Assembly (NCBI GenBank): GCA_028565635.1 | Contig: JAOXYB010019027.1 | Span: forward strand, 1-18,010 | Source of the DNA: Phoronis ovalis | Lineage: Eukaryota > Phoronida > Phoronidae | DNA: 18,010 nt | Direction: 5' to 3' | Shown: positions 1 to 9,900 of the stretch, piece by piece | Numbering within the stretch: position 1 is the stretch's first letter | Layout of the letters: each line of letters begins with the position of its first letter | Made by a program: the position numbers and the translations under genes | Notes under the pieces: generated by a model | What the model saw: the letters and a program-made list of their open reading frames with translations, nothing else | Told to the model about the DNA's origin: nothing | Databases searched by the model: none

Positions 1-200
1 CATTGGTCTTTTTGATTTGTATATATGTATGTATACTTACTGTATATTTATTGTTCTTTTAGTCAATAGTTATTTTTGAATGTATATGAACTATCAAGTT
101 CGAAATAAACATATATCATTAAGATATTGTACTACTAGGAAAGAATTATTAGCTACTGTACGTTTTTTTGCGTCAGTTTGATTGAATTTCATATTTGTCA

Positions 201-399
201 GGTAGGCACTTTACTGTTAGAACAGATCATAGTAGTCTTATTTCGTTAAAAACTTTCTAACAGCCCAAAGGTCAATTAGCAAGGTGGCTGGAGGAATTGG
301 ATACATTATGATATTCATTTTGTTCACTGTGCTGGACGAAAACACACTAATGCTGATGCTCTTTCGAGAATGTCTGTTTTAATTACTCACCAGGTATAA
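201..399 (+). pseudogene. Ty3/gypsy-type RNase H fragment
   Basis: The plus strand reads GRHFTVRTDHSSLISLKTF, a stop, QPKGQLARWLEEL, then after a frameshift near 305-310 YDIHFVHCAGRKHTNADALS and R-M. This is the end of a Ty3/gypsy RNase H domain, with the T-D-H-x-x-L, Q-L-A-R-W and A-D-A-L-S-R landmarks in order. It carries an in-frame stop and a frameshift, and no flanking reverse transcriptase or integrase is visible, so it is a dead fragment. Confidence 0.88.
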
Positions 400-577
400 G
401 GTTACAGGATCTCCCATGTGGGGGTGCTCCTATTGCAGAAATGCCTATGACAATTGGGAAAAGTTTACTGAGGATGTAGATAATACTATTCCTTTATCCC
501 AGACACCTAGATTCCAAAATAAAACTCAAACTGTAATTGTAGATATCCTGATGAGCTCCAGGTCAGTTCTCCCTAAT

Positions 578-788
578 TTTCGTTGTGATAACCAAGCGGC
601 AGTAGGCATGATAAATTCACTAGTCTCAAAAGTACCAATTAAATTATTATGGATTTATTGTGAAAATTGGTTGTTCAAAGTATGACTTACAATTTTTTAT
701 TCAGGGCGGAATTTATCATGGGTTTAGATAATTCAATAGGCGACTCATTGTCTCGCTTTCTTTCTATAACTTGGCAATATTTTACTTG
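578..788 (+). pseudogene. DIRS-like RNase H fragment
   Basis: Sequence from 578 reads FRCDNQAAVGMINSLVSK, later LLWIYCENWLFKV and a stop. After a +1 shift, FLFRAEFIMGLDNSIGDSLS and R-F follow to a stop at 786-788. The C-D-N-Q-A-x-V, S-K-x-P, F-R-A-x-x-I-x-G-x-D-N-S-I-x-D-S-L-S-R-F order is that of the RNase H domain of DIRS-type (tyrosine recombinase) retroelements. The open frame extends upstream to 416, but that part shows no motif I can place. No recombinase or reverse transcriptase remains nearby. Confidence 0.8.
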
Positions 789-1500
789 ACAAAATTATAC
801 TTGATTAGTGGTACTGGTATCTTAATCTGTCTTAGATCTTAATTGTTTATGTAATCATTTTTTGCATTTAGTTACAGCAATGTTTTTCTTACTGAATGAA
901 TTATGTCTGGTGATGCTTATGAATATAATAGCTATCAATGTGTGAACCTGAACCGTTCAACTATAGTGACTCTCTTTTCTCTGTAAATATTTTAGATGCA
1001 AGTGCAATAAGATAATCACTAAAGTTACCATTGTTAAACACAGTAATGTCAATAGTCCTTTTATTACTTAAAAGTTATATATTAAGCAAGTTGTGTTGTA
1101 ACCTTATGTTTGAAATCCTTACACATTCATGAAAAATATTATTTTCAAGATACTACCTGTTCTTTGTAACTAGATTGTTATATTGATATGTTTTTCCTTT
1201 CTTTGTATATCAATCTGATTAGTCTGAAAGTGACGAGGCCAGTGAAATATTAGAAATCAGTAGAGGAAGCGATACAGGTTTTTGAGGGGAGTCCCCCAGC
1301 CAAGTTTGGAGACACCAGATCTGTAAGTACAGAAAACAGTAACATGCTTTAACACCTTATTAGTTTAGAAGAGAATTGAGTCTGCAAGGAAGAAAATTCA
1401 CAACCTAGAATCACAAATGCTTACTTACAACAGCTAGTTGGAGAAAATATGAAACAAATAGGTGTTTTGAATAATAAAATAGAAGTCGACAAGTAAGGGA
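789..1500. other. AT-rich spacer between retroelement fragments
   Basis: No frame longer than a few dozen codons and no recognisable domain. A short acidic stretch (ESDEASEILEISRGSDTGF, about 1225-1282) stops at once. It could be the N-terminal edge of the decayed ORF that follows. Confidence 0.35.
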
Positions 1501-1506
1501 GAGTAA

Positions 1507-2409
1507 AAAAAGCTTCTGGAAACTCTTCATTATACGGAATCGTTATTGCAAGATTGCAACTGTCCTCTGCTGCTGTTCGACAGTGATAAGCAAAGATACA
1601 ATTCAGCTGCAGTAGAGTGTATCATGAATTTAACGGATTTAAAAGTTTCGTCAGAGAAAGTTGGGCCAGTTACCAAAGGGGTATCTAAACTATGTGGGCC
1701 GGTGTCCGACAGATTGCCAGCACGCCAGACAATAGATAATACTGCAGATAGAAAACTAGCTGTAGCAAATTCACCTGAGAGAGTCATTGTCAAACAAAGA
1801 AAATACCACCCTGTACACTGACGAGACCAGTAAGTATGGAAGATCCTATGGTGTATATGGTGTATCTGATGAAGATAGTAATGTTTATGTTCTAGGTTTG
1901 AGAAATGTTTTCCAAAAACTCTCAAATAACACAAGACGTTTTTAAAGAAATGTTATGTGACGTAACTAGGCGTTGTAAATCTCTAGAAGATGCAGATTCA
2001 ATTATTAATCCAGGATACAACATTTTGTCAAAAATTCGTGACACAATGTCAGACAGAAAAAGATTTTAATCGATTACTAGAAGAATATAGGACGAAAGTA
2101 CTGCCAGTAATTGAGGGTTGGAAAAAACCTAGAACAATCGGAAAAGGAGCTTATGTCTAGGATAATTTTTTTTGTGGACCACATTTATTAGTGGGTTTAG
2201 CCGATGTGTCTGAATCTATCATGTTACTCAAGTATGAGACTTTCTATTCAGACAGAAAAGTTGTTGGATCTGCTAATGACGGTCACTTAAAACTCTTCTA
2301 TAAGTTAACTGAGAGTGGTACTGTGAGATTATTGAGAACTTCTAGTAAAGCATTTACTATGGGTGGAGATGAAAAGAATGGGTTCACCAACCATGGAAAA
2401 CCTATTTGA
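1507..2409 (+). pseudogene. Decayed unidentified ORF, probably mobile-element derived
   Basis: Coding-like sequence runs for about 300 codons in shifting plus frames. One open stretch, 1507-1821, starts KLLETLHYTESLLQDCNC. A second piece at about 1810-1945 includes YGVYGVSDEDSNVYVLGLRN. A third, about 1938-2070, includes DVTRRCKSLEDADSIINPGY. A fourth, about 2041-2409, is interrupted by one TAG at 2158-2160 and includes GPHLLVGLADVSES and ESGTVRLLRTSSKAF. The continuity across frameshifts indicates a once-intact protein. I do not recognise the family with confidence. The last part faintly recalls multicopy uncharacterised ORFs of invertebrate genomes, but gag-like origin is only a guess. Confidence 0.5.
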
Positions 2410-2460
2410 GAACCAAAGATAAGAAAAATGTATGTCTGCTAAAAAAGTCTATTTGTAATC

Positions 2461-2759
2461 ATTATGTGACAAGTACAAAAGTGCTTTAGTTGAAGACATA
2501 GTTATGTTTTTAATAGGTTGACAAGTGATGTTTTTTGTATTTAGTAGTTGCAGCTAAGCATTTAGTTTTTGATATGTTAGGATATTGTTAGTAGATCATT
2601 TTGGATCTATGTCTAATAAAAGATTTATTATGTGACAAGTAAAGAAGTACTTCAGTCGAAAACAGAGCTATGTTTTTAATAAATGACAAATACTATTTTT
2701 GTATTTAGTAAGTGCAGCTAGCTGTTAGTTTTTGATATAATATTAATTAGGACATTGTT
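2461..2759 (+). repeat. Two diverged direct repeat copies, period 166 bases
   Basis: Copy 1 is 2461-2589 and copy 2 is 2627-2759. Both start ATTATGTGACAAGTA. Both then share a CTTnAGTnGAA segment, AGnTATGTTTTTAATA, TTTTTGTATTTAGTA, GTGCAGCTA or GTTGCAGCTA, and TTAGTTTTTGATAT, in the same order. They follow the decayed ORF directly and could be its 3' untranslated or terminal region. A plus-strand AATAAA sits at 2858-2863. Confidence 0.75.
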
Positions 2760-3137
2760 GTGCCACTGGTCATATTGTGTTGCACATAAATCAGTACTAT
2801 TTGTTTCGACAACTGTAATTCTATTTTACAATAACTATGAGAAATTGTATTTTATGAAATAAAGTTTAAGTTATGTTTACTTGTATTCTTTGTTGATCAT
2901 TAAGAAGACCAATGCATTCGGTATTTATATACACATTGTATTTAATGTAATATTCATGGCAATCTACAAAATTTGCAGCGTAAAGTTTAGCAAAACTTTG
3001 AAGAAATGAGATTCAAAAATGAGGCTATGAGTTTGTAGCAGCAATTTATGGGAGCTCCGGTGTACTTAGTTAAATTTGTTTCGAGTGGGACTCCTACGAG
3101 AAGTAAATCGATACCAGATGGAAAAATTTAAAACCAA
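2760..3137. other. Spacer with a possible plus-strand poly(A) signal
   Basis: AT-rich sequence with AATAAA at 2858-2863 and no coding frame of note. It separates the repeat pair from the L1-type ORF1 relic. Confidence 0.3.
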
Positions 3138-3640
3138 GATGGCGACATACAATAAACTTATTGAAATGGACGCAAAATTAGAGAAAAATTCAATATAGAA
3201 AAGGCCATTCAATTTCAAGGTGACTGTCAAGAACAGTTTGAACAGGAAACAAATGATAAACTTGATGCTTTAAACAGGAAGATAGAAGACCTAGCAAACA
3301 GGTCATAGAGAAATAATATCAAAATCTACGAAATATCTGAAGGTGTAGAAGAAAATCCAAGTCAATGTCAAGCACTAGTTATTGATCTTTTCTTAAATCA
3401 CAGTAGAGAAAAGCTAATCAGGTAGAGAAAAGCTGGCTAAACTTCTACATAGATTCACATGCGATTCCTGAAATGGAGTAATAGGCAACTCATTCTCTCC
3501 AAGGCGAAGCTGCTAAAAAACAATCCGTACAAAGGTAAAAACATATATCAGATGATATTTCAGAAAAAACAATGAAGGACAGAAAAAATTTAGTAAAAAA
3601 ATGAAGAAACTTCGAGCAGACACAGTGCAGGCTTATGTCC
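3138..3640 (+). pseudogene. L1-type ORF1 relic of a non-LTR retrotransposon
   Basis: Starts near ATG 3138 (MATYNKLIEMDAKLEKN), then after a frameshift a charged coiled-coil stretch at 3210-3302 (NDKLDALNRKIEDLANRS). This leads into R-N-N-I-K-I-Y-E-I-S-E-G, LVIDLFLNH, and, after more shifts, RQLILSKAKLLKNNPYKGKN, DDISEKTMKDRKNLVKK and LRADT. A coiled coil ending L-x-x-R-S-x-R-N-N-I-x-I followed by an RRM-like part and a K-x-L-K motif is the layout of L1-type ORF1 proteins. In-frame stops at 3306-3308 and 3423-3425 and several frameshifts make it dead. No ORF2 endonuclease or reverse transcriptase follows. Confidence 0.72.
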
Positions 3641-4600
3641 CGTTATTGTACCACCAATTATGTTCTATAAGAAGAAAAATGAGGACCAATGGAGCAAATA
3701 AGTTACAAGATGGTATGTGATAAGGTAAAGCAAGTAGAAATGTACCAATATGGCAGAAAAGTTGAAATTGTCCAAACTCACATATTTTATGGTGAGCGAT
3801 GTGGTCAGTGGACCAGATTTCATTAAACCAAGTTTACAATCAAACTGGAAAATATGGCGCACTTGAACTACCATTTTGCTGGAACAAATGAGTTTGCAAT
3901 GGCATTTATTGTCCGTGATCTATTGAGCAATGTCGAAAGATAGAACAAGAGATAGATCCCAATTTTTACAAGCAGCTGGATTTTGTGATTTGCAAAAATT
4001 GTAAAAACGAAAAGAAAAACATTCTTCTTGAAAATGTAACACTTGAACTACCATTTTCCTAAAGAGGAAGGTTAGTTTTACCCAAATTTTATCAACAGTT
4101 GAGCTATCAAACAGACTGAAAACATGCCATAAGGTTGTTACCCTCCCAGTATATGATTGGCAAAAGTAATCATGTAGAATGATAAATTTCCTACTACACA
4201 ATGGAGAGTTGTTACAAATATAGAACCGTTTTCACTTTTGACAAACTTGATACATAGACGGCCGACCCTGGGATGAGTTTTCTTTCAGGGGGGGGGGGAT
4301 TATGTCACATGTATGTCTGGTCTGCACCCAAAATGAGAAATTTAGAGAATCTCATATACTCTCTCTCTCCTGTACCAGACTTCCAACTGACAAGACGCAC
4401 AATAAAAAGCTCTTACAACTCGACGACGCGTTACCTCAACATATCTATCTACACCACTATCTACATTACAAATTTGTGGCAGAGCGTGGTCTTCTCCATA
4501 TAGTCAACATTACAGTATGGCACATGATTTTGGGGATCGTGTGATAGTGTACATGTGTATATAGTCTTGCTTGAATTTGGGAATGACATAAATAAATATA
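3641..4600. other. Unassigned interspersed sequence
   Basis: No recognised domain. Noted within: an 18-base direct repeat (3860-3877 and 4040-4057), an 11-base G run (4288-4298), and short plus-strand open frames, one with LSNRLKTCHKVVTLPVYDW (about 4100-4165) and one beginning MSHVCLVCTQNEKF (4302-4544). These have no family signature that I can name and may be shreds of the same mobile-element debris. Confidence 0.3.
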
Positions 4601-5770
4601 ATTCTAGATGAAGACTTCCATATAACTGTGAATCCTAATGTGGATAAGAAAGGTGTTCAGAAAAAATTCCCTAGCAAATAAAAAGGTGTCAGAAAAGTTA
4701 GATAATGTGTTGAATTACAGCACATCGGGAGAATTCATACTCCAGTTACTAAACATTTCGCCTGGAGAGATTTTACGGCATATTGTTAAATACTTTTTTT
4801 TTCCCAAAATGCACTCTGGTGTAATTCAGATAGTAATACTGCTGAACTGGTAAATAAGATGAATTTTCATGCATAAGAATTTAGAAACTGTCTTTTTGAT
4901 AGCATCTTCTGCTGGAACCCCAAAGAGCTTAAACACACAGCAGGAGAACATAATACTAGTATATAGTCTATAGAGCAGCTGATAATCTGTGTATTCATTT
5001 CACATATCAGAAGCACCACACAATGAAATACGAAAGTACTTCTGGTGCAACTCATTGTATTGCTAATTTACAAATGCAATGCCGTGTAGCATTAATGTTT
5101 GACAATCTTGTCAGGATAAAGTACATCAAAGATCTAGATCCAGCAGATTAAAACAATCACCACATATTATGCCCCTGGAGCTTTCCAATGACTCCACTGT
5201 TATTGAAACCTAGCACAATTCTATCTGATGTGACAGCTCTCCTAAATGTTTATGTAAATTACCTGCTGAGCTAAAGAAGGAAGATTGATAAAACTGATCT
5301 CAGGCGAAGATACTTTTAACAGGTTTACACAAATATGCGCAGGGAGACAATCATGCTCATTAATTCTGGGGAATGGTTACATCTGGTGAGATTTGCAATA
5401 CAGGAAATAGTTTGTTGAAGTGTATGCGAGACAATGATGGTCAACACTTATAACAGCTCAGTATGGAATAAAGATATGAAATTGGAGCAGGAGACAACTG
5501 TTAAATAAAATTCAAACCTGAAGATTTCATGAATAAGAGTATCATAAGGATTGAAATTAAAAAGTTCATCAGAGAGCGAATTTTTTTGTGGAAGAAGCTG
5601 TAATCACTCAAGCTGATAAAAATATGGAGTCAGTATTTTTTCCTTGTTGCTGAAAACAGCTCAATGACGATACAGAACAGAACACTGCCCGATTTAACCA
5701 TTATTTTGCAAAGCAAAAAACAAACGCTGTCAACAAAAAAACTACAAAATGGTTGTCAGAATGCATATGT
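4601..5770 (+). pseudogene. Long decayed coding-like stretch, family unknown
   Basis: Plus-strand frames switch repeatedly but give protein-like pieces in succession: KKVSEKLDNVLNYSTSGEFI (about 4680-4740), SIFCWNPKELKHTAGEHN (about 4900-4955), CRVALMFDNLVRIKYIKDLD (about 5083-5142), ITQADKNMESVFF (about 5605-5643) and NTARFNHYFAKQKTNAVNKK (about 5682-5741). Stops separate them. This is what an old, frameshifted mobile-element or retrocopy ORF would look like, but I cannot assign a family, and chance open pieces are possible. Confidence 0.3.
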
Positions 5771-5800
5771 TGTCTTTATGGAACTCATTTATATTAATTA

Positions 5801-5872
5801 ATAGTGCAATTATACTATAATTGCATTATCACCCAATTATTTTGTGTAATAGCGCAATATTTTTGCGTTATT
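5801..5872. repeat. Two adjacent hairpins with related stems
   Basis: The first is a perfect 10-base stem with a one-base centre (5805-5814 and 5816-5825, TGCAATTATA), extendable outward with one mismatch to 5801-5829. The second (5848-5857 and 5863-5872, AATAGCGCAA) pairs 9 of 10 with a five-base loop. Both left arms contain AATAGYGCAA, so they look like related units rather than two unrelated palindromes. Confidence 0.6.
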
Positions 5873-5972
5873 TTTAAATAGATCTAATTATAAACAATTA
5901 TATAAATACTGAAAGTATTTGTTGAGTGTGGCACTAAACTATTTCAGTATAATCTTATTCCATCATATTAGA

Positions 5973-6064
5973 TCAAAGCCTGTTAATACCTAATGCTGCA
6001 AGCACTAGCCTGTATAACACTTCAATTTCTCTAACATCAGCATCGAAATCACCAGTGAGTCCTA
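5973..6064 (-). other. Diverged duplicate of the SMYD4 last exon; possible alternative terminal exon
   Basis: The minus strand reads VGLTGDFDADVREIEVLY and then RLVLAALGINRL with a TGA at 5973-5975. It aligns with the end of exon 14 (HYGDLHADVRELEELYKQVL) and, beyond the exon 14 stop, with the first bases of its 3' UTR (shared GGTATTAAC/GGTATTAACT region). Homology spans about 5971-6068 against 6696-6807 and includes small indels of one and two bases. ATTAACAG, a usable acceptor, sits exactly at the upstream edge (exon from 6064). Exon 13 ends in phase 1 with G, which would give GTA and keep the 30 remaining codons open. It could be a relic of a local tandem duplication or a real alternative last exon. 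Confidence 0.65.
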
Positions 6065-6069
6065 CTGTT

Positions 6070-6695
6070 AATAATACAAATTAAATTAAAAAAGAAAATC
6101 TGGATCTTTAGTAATGCATGAAACAATCTGAAACACACTGGCTCTACTTTATTTATATCTTGTTGTTTTAATTGTAATGAAAATTTGTATTTCCTATATT
6201 AATAAATTAATCAAAAATAAAAAGGAGAATGTTTTCATATCAATAGTTAAACGTTAATTTCACTCTGGTTTCGACAGATTTTAGCGTGGGAAAATTATAA
6301 ACTCGGTCCATAAGAGGAATTTCAATCATAATGTTACCCAGATGTGACAGATTATGTTAAAAAAGGCAGTCCAGTTGAATTCTGAACAGCAACAGCATAT
6401 TTTGTTATGAAGTTCACTCGGTGGAATTTTTTTGGGGGTAGTATTATCTTCCCACAGACATCAAAACAATATAATAAATCTATTTTTTAACATTTTTATA
6501 ATAAAAGTAGAGCCTTTTCCAAATTGTGCAATCAAATGTTCACTTTCCTTATTTTTTTTACCTAAAATAGTTCCATTTTGGCTAGAGGTAGTAATAATGC
6601 TTTTAATGCTGAATCACATGTATGATGTTAAACTAAATTTCCTTATTGTTTTAAGATAAAGAATTGTGTAGGCATTACCGGGCTTCAACCTAAAA
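6070..6695. other. SMYD4 3' flank or 3' UTR
   Basis: AT-rich, with no exon-like frame on the minus strand between the normal last exon and its duplicate. Faint further similarity to exon 14 may continue at about 6130-6160 (CACACTGGCTCTAC against CACACTCTGCTCTACC at 6837-6852), which would extend the duplication. Candidate poly(A) hexamers are at 6148-6153 and 6602-6607. Confidence 0.35.
6602..6607 (-). promoter_or_regulatory. Possible poly(A) signal of SMYD4
   Basis: The minus strand reads ATTAAA here, about 110 bases past the stop. A canonical AATAAA lies further out at 6148-6153. Either could end the transcript, and sequence alone does not choose. In AT-rich DNA such hexamers also occur by chance. 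Confidence 0.25.
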
Positions 6696-6717
6696 GACCA
6701 AAGCTAGTTAATACCTC

Positions 6718-6977
6718 TCACACAGCACAGACATGAAGCACTTGTTTGTACAACTCTTCCAGTTCTCTTACATCAGCATGTAAATCCCCATAGTGAGTCC
6801 TAATTGTTTGTAAAGATGCTTTAACATTCACAGCTGCACACTCTGCTCTACCAGCATTTATTTGAATTTCTGCTAGTTTCCTCTGTTCATAAGCTGTTTC
6901 AATGCTGTGAGGTCCATAAATTTCTTGGGTAATTTCTAAACTTCTTGATATGAATTTAACAGCCTCAGTAAACTGTC
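6718..6977 (-). CDS. SMYD4: SMYD4 exon 14 (last exon, stop TGA)
   Basis: 260 bases to the stop codon at 6718-6720, acceptor TCTTACAG. It begins GQFTEAVKFISRSLEIT, then YGPHSIETAYEQRKLAEIQ, and ends ELYKQVLHVCAV. The G-x-x-S/T-x-E-x-x-x-E-L-x-K-L-A-x-I block is typical of the last TPR of SMYD4, and a Leu-rich helix precedes the stop. A diverged duplicate of its last 80 or so coding bases plus the start of the 3' UTR lies at about 5971-6068. Confidence 0.93.
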
Positions 6978-9900
6978 CTGTAAGAAATTAAATATGGAAT
7001 TTCTAGAACACAGGAATTGCTAAATTCAAGTTTGTTTTAAAATATCTGACTGTCTATTTTATTTTTTTAATTAGATTTTTAAACTGAAACTCTGTTCGGA
7101 CTCATAATATTTTATGAATCGGATGTGGTTACTGAAATTTACCACAGTTAGAAGTCTCTGCACAGTAGGAATCCTAGTTCTTCACACTGAGTTTCAGAAC
7201 CTATAAATATTTGCTTATAAATATATTGTTTAAAACTTTCATATTTTATATAGTTTCTTACCTCTCAGTTAAAATTTTATAAAATTATGTTATTGTAGCT
7301 CCGTTATAGACTCTGACACAACTCGACCAGGCCTTTGATTGGATATGTATGTAGAAAAAAAGTAACAGCCAACGAAACCTTGTGTAGCTATTCACTATGT
7401 ATAGCCGGAAGTAAATTTAATATGGAGTGCATAGCTGATGATCAGTTACTAGTAAGCAGTGCAACAGGAAGGGCATCTCGTAAACAAATCCGTTTTAGAA
7501 GCCAACTATTTCATTGGTTGTGACTGGCCATGTTTTTAAATTGATTGACAGGCGGAGAAAAAGGTGGAGTTGTGTCAAAGTCTGTAAACGGAGCTGTGAT
7601 AAGATGTAAAACTTGAGAGGTGAGAAAGCATAACATGTGAAAGTTTTAAATGACATAGCGGACGTTTAGGGTGTGGTTCTTAGACCATTTTCTTTCATTG
7701 CCTTCCAAATAAAATTGCTCACACTAAAAATAGCCAATAATGAAGAAATGGCAGCTTCCAGAGGGGATTTCTTGAGATATTTGTGCTCATCTTTGTCATA
7801 AATTTAGGCAGTGGTTTAGCTGATGGTAATCTTTAAATAGAATTACCTAATATTCAAAGAGTGTATACCTTTGGCTAAAGTTTATACACAGCTGGATGCA
7901 AAACTAATGCCAAAATTATGTCATATACAATCAGTCAGAAAAAGATAGTATGAGAATACTACTATCTCCTCTCCACACATGTCTAGCTACTTGACCCCAT
8001 GCACACAGACAGACAACCTCACAGTAGCAAATTTAAGACGATCAAACTTTATGTGCATGAGACCATGAAAAAGTGCAACTTTCAGATCCTACCCTTATTC
8101 CTCCACACGACCTTCAAATAGTCAAAAAAAAACACAGAACACACGGTATACAAATTTCCGTGGGATGAAGTATTTTTACTTAAAATAACCCAAAAATTGA
8201 CCAAATGAGCATGATAAGGAAACCGCAGTATCCACCTATAGGTGAGTTCATAGAGAAGGAATTACTTATGGCTATATAAACAAATCTTACAGACAGTAAA
8301 TTAGATATTACCTTGTGAAGCATAGCATTTACCAATCAGATCAAAAGTGATGCCCAGTTCTTTGTTATACTTGTACAACACATTTTCCTTGATCTTCAGG
8401 GCTGTTAATAAACTTTTTATAGCCCCTAAAATAAATGATGTACATAAACTATAACGAGAATCTTGTGGGGGATATTTAGTGGAACATTATAGTAGATGCC
8501 AGGATCACAGTTTGCACATGACACCCAATAAAATTATTCCTCCCAATAGACTATTTGCATGCACTTGGTGGAGCCACAAGTCTCAGACCCAAACGATCCC
8601 AGCATGTCATATTCTGTGAATGAACAATGACGTAGTCCTGTGTGCACTTACGTGATTCATTCATAAAACGCATCCTTTGCCTTCTGAGCCAAAACCAAAA
8701 AAAAATCTTACGTTCTTTGATCTAAGAAATACCCTTTTCGTGAACATAAACAACTATTTATTAATATTTTTATTATTTTATTAAAAATTTTCACCTGTTT
8801 AAGCTTTTCTAAAGTCAGATTTAAAAAACAAGTTTAGTGTATAACTAAAGGATGCCAGTATTGAAAGGGTCTGACTGTAGTGCCCTTAAGTGCATGCAAA
8901 TAGTCTATTAGTGTCTGGGTTAAACGCTAGGATTGGAATTAGTGTAGACAGAACAAATGTATTAATGTTACAACATAAGTTATCTACCGGTCATTCGTAT
9001 ATTTAACTATAGTGGAACAGCTCTGATGTCCCAGCATCATGGAAGCATCATGGAGTACCAATATGTTCATGGTGGTACATACCTTCTATACCACTGTTGT
9101 TCAGTTTATTTAGTGCTCCATGGCATAAAGATTCAGCCTGTGACAACTGTTGTACCATGTGGTAAGTATCAGTCTCCTTACCACAATCAAAACATCGTGA
9201 CATGGAAGAATCACTACAGGACTTTGATAAAGGCCCTTCACAATTTGAGCATTTCATTGCCTAAAAATTAATCAGCACTTTTCAATATATTCTGTGTAAG
9301 ATAAATATTTTTTTATGTTCTAAGTTTTATAACAAACCATCACATAATCCTACAATTAGGATAGCTACACTGATTCACATCTATTTTGAAACTCATTTAA
9401 TTCTCGACATTTAAATGACGTATAAGAACAAATTATAAAACAATTGGTGAAACCTATATAATGCCATAATTCTTGCTACTCTAGTAAAACTTTTAAATGT
9501 CACAAAGTCTTACAACTCATGCACCTCAAAAGTTTCTTCTCGATCGGCATCCACTAAACAGGCTGTACATTCACAATTAAAAAAATATTGGTCATTTAGG
9601 GCTTGCTGCCGATCAACTCGCTTCATTCGATGACAGTTTGGGCCTAAAGTAGATACTGAATAATATGAAACAGAAAACAAATAAAAAGTAAACATTAAAA
9701 ATACAATAAGAAATTCAAAATGGATAAAGTGTGCTGACTTTGTAATAAGTGGAAAGTATGAATTGTGTCTAGTACGTGAATGTCATCACAGTTTTGACTT
9801 TTTGCAAAAATAATACAAATTAAAGAAATACAAGTAATGAAAATTTTAAACAGCCACGTTTTAGTATAATCGAAAACAGAAAGTTGCGGCATCATATCCA

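Noticed and set aside
3665-4201. Minus-strand open frames both containing MVVQV
   Set aside because: The shared peptide is only the reverse reading of an 18-base direct repeat (3860-3877, 4040-4057). No further similarity.
4288-4298. Run of 11 G as a structural or quadruplex signal
   Set aside because: A single uninterrupted run with no neighbouring G tracts. More likely a slippage tract or an assembly-sensitive homopolymer.
9026-9271. Plus-strand open frame over SMYD4 exon 12
   Set aside because: It is the antisense shadow of a well-supported exon with conserved cysteines on minus.
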